A stretch of 64,000 nucleotides of DNA from JAIYDQ01 sp034408855 (GTDB lineage: Bacteria; Planctomycetota; Planctomycetia; Pirellulales; Pirellulaceae), in assembly GCA_034408855.1 (NCBI GenBank), contig JAWXCK010000152.1:1-64000 (forward strand), read 5' to 3'. Positions 13,501 through 24,099 of the stretch are shown here, one piece after another. The notes beneath the pieces were generated by a model. That model was not told the DNA's origin and searched no databases. It saw only the letters and a program-made list of their open reading frames with translations. Position 1 is the stretch's first letter; each line of letters opens with the position of its first letter. The position numbers and the translations under genes were made by a program.

Positions 13501-15093
13501 GTGATCGGCTATTTCGCGACGACCGGCAGCAATTTTATCGAAGCTCGGTTTGCACAAGGCACTGTTTCCCTCGCCAATTTCGGTACGATGACCGTCATCG
13601 ATCCAAGTTCGGCGAGTCAAAACGGCCTTTGGTTGCCGATGACGGATCCGGTCATCGAGCTACCCATTTTGGTTGGCACGGGCATTCCAACTACAGAAGT
13701 CGACAAATTTAAGCTGTCCGATTCGGTGATCGGCGATGGGCAAAGTTTGAACGCCATTGTGTCCGTCATCGCACCTGATGGAAGTGTCTCTGACTTGACG
13801 GCTCGTTCTCGATGGTTCCGAGACGACTTACTGACCGTCCCGGGTGCTGCCTTAAATGGAGCATCCGATGTCACGACGACGTTCTGGATCAAGACTCCTA
13901 AATCGCAAACGCATACCGTGCTCAGTACGCTTGTTCAGAATGAATTGGAGATTAGCTTCACTTCAACGGCAATCACGGTTATCGGTCAAGGCATAACGGC
14001 TGTGGCATCGAAGCCGGTTTCAGCACCCGATCTGACTGACAATAATTTTCATCATATCAGCGTCGTTCGAAATGCGTCGCAGCGCCGCATTCAAGTTTTA
14101 GTCGACGGCTTGGTATGGGGCGATATTAGCTTCAATGTACCGATGGACCGGTTAAACATCGCGGACAATGGACTGTTCATTGGACAGCGTGTGAACAGTT
14201 CGACTCCAACGTTCACCAAAGGTTTTGCTTTCATTGGTCGCCTCGATGATCTTACAATATGGGACCGCGCGTTGACGTTCTCCGAAATCGAAGTAGTCCG
14301 CCAAGGCGAGATCGATGCTAGTGATTCCGGACTACGATTGTGGCTACCGCTGAATGAACCGTCAGGGGCCATTGCTGCCGATCGAGGACCGCTTGGTTTG
14401 GATGGAACGTTTGTTCCTTCGTACGTCGCGACGACACTTTCGAACAAGCCGATCCTCTACTATCTATTCACGGAAACCAACGGCTCCACCACGGCTTTCT
14501 ACGACGTGACTGCAAACGGACGGAATGCAACGATTGCAGGTACAGGGCTGCTTCTGAATCAGACATCGGCAACGACCAGTCTCAGTTCTGCACTTCGCTT
14601 TGGCAATGCGGGATCGTCGAATAGCCTCATTGTTCCAGCCATTGGAAACGTACCGCAGTTGACCATCGAAAGTTGGATTCAGCCATCGAACTATCCACCG
14701 GTGAACATTCCGGCCGATTTTGACGCGATCTATAACACCGATTCCGACCCGGCAAGCGTTGCCGGAGCACTCCATTTACAGGTCACGTCGGCAGGTCAAA
14801 TCCGTGTAACGCTTGGAACTCTTGGGAGTTTCACTTTTGGAACGTCAGGTATTCTCCCGCTCAACCAATGGACGCATCTGGTAGTTTCGTACAGCTCGAC
14901 CACCAAAGATTTGAACGTCTTTGCTAACGGTTCGTTGATTGGTCATGTTGTGACTGCAAGTAGCGTGGTTCCCAATTTGACAGCCGCGCGAATTGGATCA
15001 TGGCTTGGAACATTGCGACAACTTGATGGCCTTGTCGATGATTTCGCGATCTACGATCGAGTTCTATCGGCTGCAGAAGTCGTCTCGCGTTAA
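10366..15093 (+). pseudogene. Giant exoprotein, piece 5: four LamG domains and LRR
   Basis: This is the longest clean multi-LamG stretch. LamG-type (concanavalin-like lectin/glucanase) domains begin near 11047 (SIDLNGSTQFIQVPF, then FSVELWFRQQ), near 12215 (ending with LDNVRVFNRVLSDAEI), near 13840 (ending LDDLTIWDRALTFSEIE) and near 14450 (YYLFTETNGSTTAFYDVTA, ending VDDFAIYDRVLSAAEV). A short leucine-rich-repeat patch lies at about 11780-12140 (LVRLDANSKSISDLNG, RTLNLASNNL). LamG domains in planctomycete giant proteins are presumed carbohydrate- or protein-binding. The frame ends at an in-frame TAA (15091-15093) just after the fourth LamG domain. Confidence 0.8.
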
Positions 15094-15744
15094 GACTCGC
15101 GATTGACGAGTACGGCCGTTGCGTTCCCATCGGCTATCATACCTGCGGCCACTGCGTCGAATTTTACGCCGCTCGACAACGGCACCTACACTTTGGTGAT
15201 TCAGGTTGCCGATAAAGATGGAGGAACAACAACGACACAAACGAAATTCGATGTTGTCAATGCCGCACCTGTCATCAACGACTTGAACATGACTGGCCCG
15301 ATTGAAGCGAGCGCCGTGGCTCCGGTCAGCTTTGGGACGTTTTCTTTTAATGCAGGAGACGTTGCAGATGCCGGTATTCTCGATAGATTGACTTATCTTT
15401 GGGAAGTCACGACGAACAACGGCCAACAAATCCTTACTTCAGACGCTTTTGCGTTCACTCTGGAACCGAAATTTTCAGGACTCTACACAGTCAAGCTCAC
15501 TGTTACCGATTCAGATGGCGCATCGACGGTTTTCTCACAAACCGTGATCGTGAACCCGATCGCGGTGATCGGCATGCCGGCTACACCGACAGCCGGCAGA
15601 GTTGTGGCCTTGGATTCAAGTCAATCTAGCCTGCTTGCTCCTGTTGGTAGCATGAGCGGAACAACGCTTACGGCAACGCGAACGTATGCGTGGACCGGAA
15701 GCTTGGAGTTCCGACCATTGCGACCGGGACTGCATCGAGTCTAA
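15094..15744 (+). pseudogene. Giant exoprotein, piece 6: PKD-like repeats after an in-frame stop
   Basis: The frame is the same as in piece 5, continuing past the TAA at 15091-15093. It encodes PKD/Ig-like strands (NGTYTLVIQVADKDGGTTTT; FSGLYTVKLTVTDSDGASTV). The first PKD domain lacks its N-terminal strands, so DNA seems missing at the stop. The frame changes near 15705: after RTYAWTGS the PKD continues in the next frame as GVPTIATGTASSLNFVPV. Confidence 0.7.
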
Positions 15745-16679
15745 ATTTTGTGCCTGTCGCGGCTGGCAACTATACCGTCACGCTGACGATCACTGATCGC
15801 TTCTTCAACAATGCCGTTTCGACGTCGACGAGAACGAATACGGTAAATTCTACGCTGATCGTCGGGGCTGCCGCGACCATGACAATCGATGCACCCAATC
15901 AGATCGCGGCCCCCGACTTCGATGGTGTCAACGATCGAATCGACTTGGGCGTTCAGTCGCTTCTCGGCAATCTGGTCAATGGCTATTCGGTCGCCGCTTG
16001 GGTCAAACCGGATGTGGTAACGGGAACACATCGAGTCTTGGCAGGTGGTACATGGCGATTTGGAATTCAGGGAAACGAGATTGCACTGGAGCTATCGACG
16101 GCATCAGGCTTTATCCCGTTCACCAGCGTTGGAGCTGGACTGAAGGCCGGTGAATGGAATCACATCGCGGCGATACGGCGAAGCGACAACACCATCGAAT
16201 TTCTCTTGAACGGTCGATCGGTCGGTGTCTCTGTTGCCCCAGTCTCAGTTTTGCTTCCATCCAATCCTTGGTTTATCGGGAGCCTTTCAGGTGTCGCTAA
16301 CTTTGATGGAATGATTCGAGATGTCGGCGTCTTCGGCACAGCGCTTTCAAGTTCACAATTCGATCTTGTACGCAATAGCGACATTTCGTCGGTTACACCG
16401 ATCGCCTTCTGGCGAATGAACGAAGGACTCGGATTGACGGTTGCGAGTTCCGCTCCGACGGCGATGAACGGCACGCTCATCAATGGCCTTGGCTGGGCGC
16501 ACCATACGTATGCTGTCGAAGGCGATGTACTCACCTACCAATTAGGAGGACTCCCACCGGTAAATGAACTGGGAACGCGCAGCGTGGTCTGGTCGGTTAC
16601 GCCAGCGAACTTTACGATAATTCCAACCGTCGATCAGGAGGAATTAAAGTTTCGCGTCAACGGCGATGGTCCCTTTTAA
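15690..16679 (+). pseudogene. Giant exoprotein, piece 7: PKD end and fifth LamG
   Basis: The convincing part starts near 15705 with the end of a PKD domain (AAGNYTVTLTITDRF). A full LamG domain follows from about 15898 (PDFDGVNDRIDLGVQSLLG, GYSVAAWVKPD, WNHIAAIRRSDN, FWRMNEG). It ends at an in-frame TAA at 16677-16679. The homology simply runs through: GDGPF, stop, VSATITDTYISPTFSTVNFV. This is a simple nonsense change without a frame shift. Confidence 0.75.
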
Positions 16680-19600
16680 GTTTCGGCAACCATTACCGAT
16701 ACTTACATAAGCCCGACGTTTTCTACCGTGAACTTTGTTCGTGTTGCGGATAAAGCCAACTTGTCGGTTGGGAACGTTGCGGCTACCATCTCCGCCGACG
16801 ATCTGCTGGGCATTGAAAACGCTCCGGTAACGTTGTTTGCTCGCGTCGCCGATCCTGGTCTAACCGACACGCATACGTTCTTCCTCGAATGGGGCGACGG
16901 TTTCTCAACTTCGAGCGGGAATGTTGTTGGAGGTATCGTCTCCGCTATCAATACCTTCGATCAAGACGGGACTTACCAAGCAACATTGACGGTGATGGAT
17001 AACGCCGGTGCGATTCGGACACAACGCATTTCGATCGCAATCGGCAATGCAGCTCCGACGGCTTTCGATGACTCGGTTAACGGTGCCACCGAAGATGATG
17101 GAATCGTTATCGAGGCCTTCACGCTGCTGAGCAATGACGTGGACCCGGGAGTGAACGACGTACTGAGCCTTGTCAGTGCCCAGAGCACTTCAGCACTCGG
17201 CGCGACGATCTTCTTCCTTGGCGAAGGCGACTTGTTCTATGATCCAAGTACGTCGCTCGATTTGCAGCAGTTGAAGTCAGGACAACAGGCTTTCGATACC
17301 ATTACCTATGTCATCACCGACGACGCTGGTGCGATGAGTACGGCAACAGTAACAGTCACTGTTTTGGGCGTGAATGAAGTTCCGATTGCGCTGCCAGATG
17401 TTAATACTGTCGTCGAAGATCAAACGACGAGCGTTACTGGGAACTTAATATCCAACGACTCGGATGTGGATGCTGGCACGGCATTGAGTATCACGACGAT
17501 CCAGAGTGAATTTGTTAGCCCAATCAACGGCCGGTATGGTTCGTTGAATTGGAATGCAGATGGCAGCTACAGCTACACTTTGGATAACAGCAAGCCATCT
17601 GTACAGCAACTCGCGGCGGGACAAACCGTCATGGATGTTTTCGAGTATACGCTTTTCGATGGAGAAACCGAAGGCGTTTCGACGCTCACCATTACAATTA
17701 CTGGTGTCAACGATGCACCTATCGCCAACAGTGTTAGCGATACGGTTGCGGCTAACCTAACTCTGCGCGTTCAATCGTCTCAATATGACGACGTCGTCCT
17801 AACTGATGCTCCAGTTGCCTACTGGCGATTGAGCGAAACGGGTGGAACGGTCGCGGAGAATCACCTGGCACCACTTACTCCGGACGGCACGATCGTGGGG
17901 GCGGTTGGATTCGGATATCCAGGACTCGTTCCAAATTCGCTTGATACGACGCTGCGATTCGATGGTACACAACACGTCTCGTTTCCCGATTCGCCTAGCA
18001 TCAATTCCTATGTGGGTAGTGCCTCGACGAAGACGATTGAACTCTGGTTCTCTGCCGATGACGTGTTAGGGCGCTATGTACTCTACGAACAGGGGAACTC
18101 GGCGAACGGTCTCAATCTTTATATCAGCGGTGGCGAGCTTCATTTTGGCGTTTGGAACAACAATGCGTTTGGTCCGATCGTTAAGACGGCGGTTGCCAGC
18201 AACATTGCCTATCATGTCGTAGCCGTCTTCAATGCAAGTACAGCGGCGCTCTATGTCAACGGCCCACAAGCTGCGTCGGCAGCAACGGCCTTTAGTGTTA
18301 TCCTAAGTCATCCTGGCGAAAATGCGATTGGTGCTGCACGAACTACTCGATTGCATGATGGCGTCGTTAACAACGGATTACATTTCGTCGGAAGAATCGA
18401 CGAAGTCGCACTCTATAACACAGCGTTGTCGGCCACTCAAGTCGACTCTCACTATAAGGCCGCTGGTCTGCTTGCTGGCGATCGAGATGTCGACGCAGCC
18501 GACACCATGCGAGTTTCGGCCGTAAACGGAATCGTCAATGCCGTAGGACAGTTCGTGACTCTATCCTCTGGAGCTCGATTGAATGTCGCGGCCGATGGTT
18601 CGTATGCCTACGATCCTAACCATGCGTTCGATCATCTGCCGCAAGGTACGAATGCGACTGACGTTTTTACGTATTCGATAGTCGATTCGATTGGAGCCTC
18701 CTCAACAACGACCGTGACCATTTCGGTCCTTGGCCAAAACGATCAACCAACTGGAATTGGACTTAGCAACCAACAAGTCACCAACAGCAATACGGTCGGC
18801 ACGCTGACGAAAATCGATATCGACGACCTCGATTCGCATACGTTCCAGTTGATCAACGACTCGGCGGCTGGCGGCAGCCCGAACTTTGCCATTTCCGGTA
18901 ATCAGTTGATCGTTATAGAGCGGACGGGCATGACATTGGGGCAACAAAGAGTTTTAACGATTCAAGCCACTGATAGTTTTGGTGCGACGGTCCAGCAAGT
19001 CTTCGGCTTAACGGTTACGACCATAACGCCAACGGTTGGTGTTTCGAGGATCGTGCCATCGCGAAGCGGCGTTGACATTTTGTTTAACACAGCGTTGGAT
19101 TTGAGCGTCCTGAATTTGTACGACGGAGTCGACGCGGCTGTCGACGCCGCCGACGTGACGTTGGTTGGAGCTAGTTCTGGAAGCGTGCGTGGATCGTTGC
19201 TTTTGGATACGATCGCCAATAAACTTCGATTCGTGAAGACGGGCGGGCTACTGGCGGCGGACACCTACACCTTGACGTTGTTTAGCCGAGCTGATGGCTT
19301 TAAGAGTTTGGCAGGTGACTTGCTTGATGGCGATTCGAACGGCGTTGCGGGCGGCAATTTTGTAACAACGTTCGGCGTCACGAATATGACTGCTCGAATA
19401 ATTTCGGTTCCTGATTTTGCTCGCGGGGCAACTACAACGGCTGGCCAAAGTCTGAATTTATCATTCGATAACGGCAACCCGGGTGTACCGGTGACCATCA
19501 GCGATGGCAATGACGTGTTAGCGATCGACTTCGATGTGGTTTTTAATCCAGCCTTGATTAATTTCAGCAGTACGTTCTTCAATGTACTGCCGGCCGGATG

Positions 19601-21500
19601 GAGCACGACCGTCAATTTATTGTCGGCTGGACGCATGCGATTAACGCTTTCAGGCACTACGCCGCTCGGCTCCGGGCCACAGACGATCACTCGATTGTTG
19701 GGAAGCGTTCCGGCCAACGTCGTTTACGGGGCTTCGGATCTGGTTCAGATCGAAAACCTTGCCGTCTTCACCCAAGCTGGTGGCGCGATCGCAGTTCCGT
19801 CGATCGCCGACCCTGGTGTGCACAAAGCCATTTTCATCGGCGATACGAATGCGGATGGAATATATTCAGCTCAAGATGCTGGTTTTATCGCTGGCGTGCG
19901 AGTCGGTGCCTTCACAGGCTTCGAAGCTTTCTCATGGACTGATCCTGTAATCATCACCGACGTTACTCAAAGTGGCAGCCTTGACGGCCTCGATTCGTCG
20001 TGGCTATCGCGTAAGGGGCTTTCGGCAAGTCTTCAGCCTGAGATCCCTAACTTGCCATCTGGCAACCTTCCAGTTCAATCGGGAATCGATCCGACGATTG
20101 CCGCCGACACACTAGTTCCTGGCCAACGCGGGAGTATTGCCAACGTGCCGATTCGGATCACCGATAGTGCAACTGGGCTTTTTGGCGTCGACGTCTTCGT
20201 CGATTACAATACTTTAGCTTTTGATCTTCTCGATGGTCTCAACACCTCAAACACTCAGCTCGCCGGGCAATTTATCACAGAATCGGGTTGGACACTCGAT
20301 TCATTCGTCGACGATGGTCAAGGAAAAGTTCGATTGTCAATTTACCGCGCGACACCATCCACATCGGCGAGCGGGCAGATCGCTAATATTGGCTTTGCCG
20401 TGAAAGCGACAGCCCAACTTGGTGTTTCGCCATTGATTGTCAGTGGTTACGCCAATGTTCCACCATTTAGCTTCAGCTTCTTAAATGGCTCGATCAACGT
20501 TACGCAAATCCCAGCCACCCTGAGCAGGTCGTATGTCTTCTACAACAACTCGGGCTTTGAAAGCTTTGGTGGAGTTGCAGCCGCACTCGATGATCCGACG
20601 ATCAATCCCGCGACTAGTAAAGTATTGCTTAAGTCGAGCAACGTAGAACAGACAACTTCGTTCAGCAATGTTTCAAACTACTCTAAGGGAATCAACGGTT
20701 TAGTTTTCGATGTCAATAATCTTGCGGGTACGGTATTGCTGGCTAACGATTTTGTATTCCGTCGACCCGCCGGGCTGGTTACAGGTACTGTCAATCCGAG
20801 TACATGGAATGGCGTGGTTCCCGTACCAACCTTGATCGATGTAACGCCCGGTAATCCATCTCGAATTCGAATCGAGTGGGCCGATGCAGCCGTTCAAAAT
20901 ACATGGCTCCAAGTAATTCTCAAAGCCAACGCGAATACCGGTTTAACGACGCCATTGGTGTTCTATTTCGGTCATGCCGCAGGCGACGTCAACGGCGTTG
21001 TTGGAACAACTACGCCTTACCGCGTTGGAACGACAGATTTATCGGCGGTGCAATCGGCAGTTTCAAGTGCGTTAGTTTCGATCGAAGATGCTCGAGATAT
21101 CGACAAGAGCCGCCGCGTCGGCACGACCGACCTGTCCTTTGTTCAATCTCGAGTCAGTTCTACTCCACTCTTGCGAAATATCACGATTCCAATAGCCGGG
21201 TCGGCAGAGGAGGGCGCACCGCCTCCGTCGACTTCCGAAGTGGCACCTCGCTTTGCATCGCCAGGAAGCATATTTGACGACGAAATGCTGAGTGCGTTGG
21301 ATGATGCGCTATTCGATCAACTTGTCGATCCATTCGATATTCAAGATGAAGATAAAGTTCAAGATGACGAATCGACCGACGCAGCCTTGACCGAACTTTT
21401 TTCCTCGAACGTCGTTTCCGAAGCGGCGACCAATAGCGATACCATCGTATTGGATCAACTCTTTGTTGAGCTTGGGAAAATAAAGTCGAGAAGGCGATAA
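16680..21500 (+). pseudogene. Giant exoprotein, piece 8: VCBS/cadherin-like, sixth LamG, dockerin-like end
   Basis: This piece is in frame with piece 7 after its stop. It carries PKD (about 16800-17050), VCBS/cadherin-like repeats with NDAP and ISNDSDVDAG motifs (17060-17740), a sixth LamG domain (about 17790-18470), another cadherin-like repeat to about 18740, and a cohesin-like beta region. There is a first dockerin-like motif near 19840-20010 (DTNADGIYSAQD, then DVTQSGSLDGLDSSWLS). The C-terminal module (FYNNSGF near 20540, FYFGHAAGDVNG near 20964) ends in a second, degenerate dockerin-like pair (RVGTTDLSAVQSAVSS; RVGTTDLSFVQSRVSS). The tail is acidic and Ser-rich. The 3' end of the gene looks complete (TAA at 21498-21500). 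Confidence 0.8.
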
Positions 21501-21503
21501 GCA

Positions 21504-21680
21504 CTATATCGGAGAGCAAATTTCGACGGCTTGACGCAGCGACTCGATTTTATCGAGTCGCTTTGGTGAAAATTCTTGGGCGATATAATCGCGATAGCCT
21601 GTATCGAGAATCGCTCGAACAACGGCTGGGTAGTTGATCTCTTGCGACTGGTCGATCTCATTGCGACCGGGCACGCCAGC
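21504..21680 (-). pseudogene. C-terminal remnant of hydroxypyruvate-isomerase-like sugar isomerase
   Basis: This is fifty-eight codons plus TAG (21504-21506) on the minus strand. They read AGVPGRNEIDQSQEINYP at the start, followed by an acidic-aromatic stretch (IAQEFSPKR) and LRQAVEIC near the end. This matches, from memory of the family, the C-terminal end of hydroxypyruvate isomerase/TIM-barrel sugar isomerases, where the VPGRNE...EINY motif precedes the last barrel strand. The N-terminal roughly 200 residues are absent. The remnant lies in the same frame as the upstream MFS gene, separated from it only by that gene's TAG stop at 21681-21683. It has no start of its own. It is therefore the scar of a deletion or of a false join. 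Confidence 0.75.
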
Positions 21681-22955
21681 CTAGTCGGGTAATGGCTGAC
21701 CTTTGGTTTCCGGTAGAAAGTAAAGAAAAACGAGTCCCAATAGAAAAAGGCCTCCAAGGCTTGTGATTGCGATCTGTAATCCGTATTGGAATTTCATCCA
21801 CGTCGAAACCCACATGAGAACGGGAGCCGCAAGGATGCGACCGGTATTAAAACAAAAGCCCGCTCCGGTGGCGCGAAGGTGCGTCGGAAAAAGTTCAGGG
21901 AAATATACAGCATAGCCTGCGTGAATGCCTTGCGCAAAAAAACCGAATATCGGAAGCAGACAAAGCAACAGCCAATAACTATTAAAGTGATGTGGCAGCC
22001 AACAAATAACGGGCGTCATGACGAGTGCCGCCATATGCATTACAGCAAACACCGGACGACGACCGTAGTAGGCGCTCAAGGGACCGAATGCCAACATCCC
22101 TAAACCGGCTCCGGCAGTCTGGATGAATCCAAAAGCGATTTTTGATTTGTGGGCGGCTGCAGGATCATCGAGCTTCTTCAGCAAGTCGAAGGCGATATCT
22201 TGGCCTGCGATGACAACTCCCCAAAATGTTGCTAGACCTACCATCGCCAGCAAAGCTCCAAATAGTGCGTTGGATCTCCAACGCGGCGTACCTAAGAGTT
22301 CTTTAAAACTCCCCATTCGCTCTGATTTAGAACTCTTGGCCTGCTTCCATGCTTCGGGCTCGTGGACGCTCACTCGTACCCATAAGACGAGCAAGGCTGG
22401 TACAACACCAATCAGGTAAGCCCATCGCCAATTCTGTTCGACGGCAATTCCAACGGCGGCAGCGATCCACAGTCCAAATACGCTGGTTGCATGAAAGATC
22501 CCGCTGGCTCGTTCGCGAGCTTGTTTAGGAAAGACTTCCGCAACCAGTGCAGCCCCGACGGCCCATTCACCGCCGACGCCCATCGCGACGAGGAATCGCA
22601 GAATGACCACCTGCCAAATATCTGTTGAAAAAGCAGTAATGCCCGAAAAAATCGAGTAGAACAAAATCGTCAGCGCCATCACCGGCTTGCGGCCCCATCG
22701 GTCGGCCAACGAACTAAAGAGCCATCCACCGACGGTGCCACCGATTAAGAAAAACCCTAAAATAAAATCCTTCCACCAATTCACATCCGGATGATCGCTC
22801 GGCAAGTTGAGCACGTCGGGAAGCATATCGGCGCGAGTAAGGTTATAGATTTGTCCTTCGAAGGCATCGAAGACCCAACCGAGCGATGCGACGACGAGTA
22901 CAAGCCATTGATAGCGAGTGACTCCAGAGTACCATTTGTTCGAATTGGAATTCAT
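21681..22955 (-). CDS. MFS transporter (sugar/organic-acid:H+ symporter type)
   Basis: A 424-residue major facilitator protein with about twelve hydrophobic segments. The signature loop between helices 2 and 3 is clear (GGWLFSSLADRWGRKP), and the motif repeats in the second half (GPLSAYYGRRP). The loop ends in LPETKGQPLP, typical of the sialate/aromatic-acid symporter branches. Substrate cannot be read from sequence. It is third in a minus-strand operon after the flavin monooxygenase and the Gfo/Idh/MocA oxidoreductase, 24 bp after the latter. That suggests uptake of the compound these enzymes process. Downstream, in the same frame, lies the isomerase remnant. Start ATG at 22955 gives a short polar N-terminus before helix 1. 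Confidence 0.88.
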   Translation of the reverse strand: MNSNSNKWYSGVTRYQWLVLVVASLGWVFDAFEGQIYNLTRADMLPDVLNLPSDHPDVNWWKDFILGFFLIGGTVGGWLFSSLADRWGRKPVMALTILFYSIFSGITAFSTDIWQVVILRFLVAMGVGGEWAVGAALVAEVFPKQARERASGIFHATSVFGLWIAAAVGIAVEQNWRWAYLIGVVPALLVLWVRVSVHEPEAWKQAKSSKSERMGSFKELLGTPRWRSNALFGALLAMVGLATFWGVVIAGQDIAFDLLKKLDDPAAAHKSKIAFGFIQTAGAGLGMLAFGPLSAYYGRRPVFAVMHMAALVMTPVICWLPHHFNSYWLLLCLLPIFGFFAQGIHAGYAVYFPELFPTHLRATGAGFCFNTGRILAAPVLMWVSTWMKFQYGLQIAITSLGGLFLLGLVFLYFLPETKGQPLPD

Positions 22956-22979
22956 AAATTGCGACCTATCACCATGGAA

Positions 22980-24026
22980 CTAAAACGTAAGCATCTCAGC
23001 TACCGGCAACGGCTTCTGCTGCCGAATCGATTCTTCAGCGACCAAGCAAAGACCGGCGGACCACAATCCATCGTGACCTGAGGCAATGGGTTTGGTTCCG
23101 TGCCGAACCATCGCAATGCACTGCGCAATCTCTTCACGCAACTCAAAAACTTCGCCGCTCTTACGTTCCAACTCGACGTCTTTAAGATTCTCGCCATCGA
23201 ATACCTTGAGAAAACTCGTCGGTTCCAGCGTTCGATCTAAGGCCCCGCTCCAGCCTGCCCAAAGTGCTCCCTTGGTTCCACTTACTTTGACCGTCTGATG
23301 ATGTTCGAAGGCCGCTAGCGTTTGAGAGATGACGGCATACGAACCGTTGGGATACTTAAACATGGCGCTGAAGTTGTCGAATAAACCGAGTCGCGTTTGA
23401 TCGCGTGAGTTACCATAGGCGTAGAGTTCTGTCGGCGAGCCGCTCGACTCTAAATACCAACGAGCGAGATCAAAAAAGTGAATGGGCTCTTCGAGCACCC
23501 AACTGCCAACCCGGTTCGGATCGTAACGCCAACCGCTGGCTCCTAATCGATACGGCTTTCGAAGCAGCTCGACAAGAACATACTGAGCCGTCCCGATAGT
23601 GCCGCTATCGATGATCTTCTTGATTTCACCCCATTGCGAAGACAATCGTAATTCATGACCGACTGCCAGATGCCGACCAGTCGACTTTGCCGTAGCCACA
23701 ATCGCTTTGCAGTCATCGAGTGTAATCGCCATCGGCTTTTCCAGTAAGACATGCTTCCCTTTGTTCATCGCGGCGATGGCAATGGCCCGATGAGTATCGC
23801 TTGGCGTGACGATATCGATGATGTCGAAATCGCCGAATTCGATCATCGCCATCGCATCCGAGAAAATCTTCGCGTCGGGGTAGAGTTTTGCAGCCTCCAG
23901 TCGCGAAGCTTCCGAGGGAGCAGTGATCGCGACTAATCGAGAATCAGGGTTCGTCGAAATCGATTGCGCGTGGTACTTTCCCCACGCTCCGAAACCAGCT
24001 AAAGCAAATCGAACAGGATTGGGCAT
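22980..24026 (-). CDS. Gfo/Idh/MocA family oxidoreductase (cytoplasmic)
   Basis: 348 residues. The N-terminal Rossmann fold opens directly with FALAGFGAWGKYHAQ (dinucleotide-binding glycine motif) and contains the family EKP motif (VLLEKPMAITLDD) around residues 93-105. The C-terminal alpha/beta domain is complete. No signal peptide, so it should act in the cytoplasm, oxidising or reducing a sugar, inositol or related hydroxy compound with NAD(P). It sits between a flavin-dependent monooxygenase (73 bp upstream) and an MFS transporter (24 bp downstream) on the same strand, so one operon is likely. The exact substrate is unknown. Confidence 0.88.
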   Translation of the reverse strand: MPNPVRFALAGFGAWGKYHAQSISTNPDSRLVAITAPSEASRLEAAKLYPDAKIFSDAMAMIEFGDFDIIDIVTPSDTHRAIAIAAMNKGKHVLLEKPMAITLDDCKAIVATAKSTGRHLAVGHELRLSSQWGEIKKIIDSGTIGTAQYVLVELLRKPYRLGASGWRYDPNRVGSWVLEEPIHFFDLARWYLESSGSPTELYAYGNSRDQTRLGLFDNFSAMFKYPNGSYAVISQTLAAFEHHQTVKVSGTKGALWAGWSGALDRTLEPTSFLKVFDGENLKDVELERKSGEVFELREEIAQCIAMVRHGTKPIASGHDGLWSAGLCLVAEESIRQQKPLPVAEMLTF

Positions 24027-24099
24027 GAATGGTTGTATGGATAAATAAGGTGTGAAAGGTCGAGGGCGTTGACTGGCTTTTTAAAAAAATGAGCGGCAG

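Larger units (their letters stand above)
83..21500 (+). pseudogene. Giant modular exoprotein gene, multiply disrupted
   Basis: About 7,100 codons of one recognisable modular adhesin-like protein run along the plus strand in several reading-frame pieces. Module order is: calcium-binding and beta-rich domains, RTX nonapeptide repeats, a pre-peptidase C-terminal-like domain, more RTX, repeated LamG (concanavalin-like) domains, a leucine-rich repeat patch, PKD and VCBS/cadherin-like domains, then paired dockerin-like repeats and an acidic tail. The frame changes near 5806, 9525, 9775, 10360 and 15705. In-frame TAA stops lie at 15091-15093 and 16677-16679, with homology continuing beyond each. No signal peptide is present at the 5' end, where the frame opens only after a stop at 80-82, so the true start is missing. 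Ordinary genes nearby are intact. I judge it a decayed gene or a misassembled repetitive gene; a functional single product is not possible from this sequence. Confidence 0.85.
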
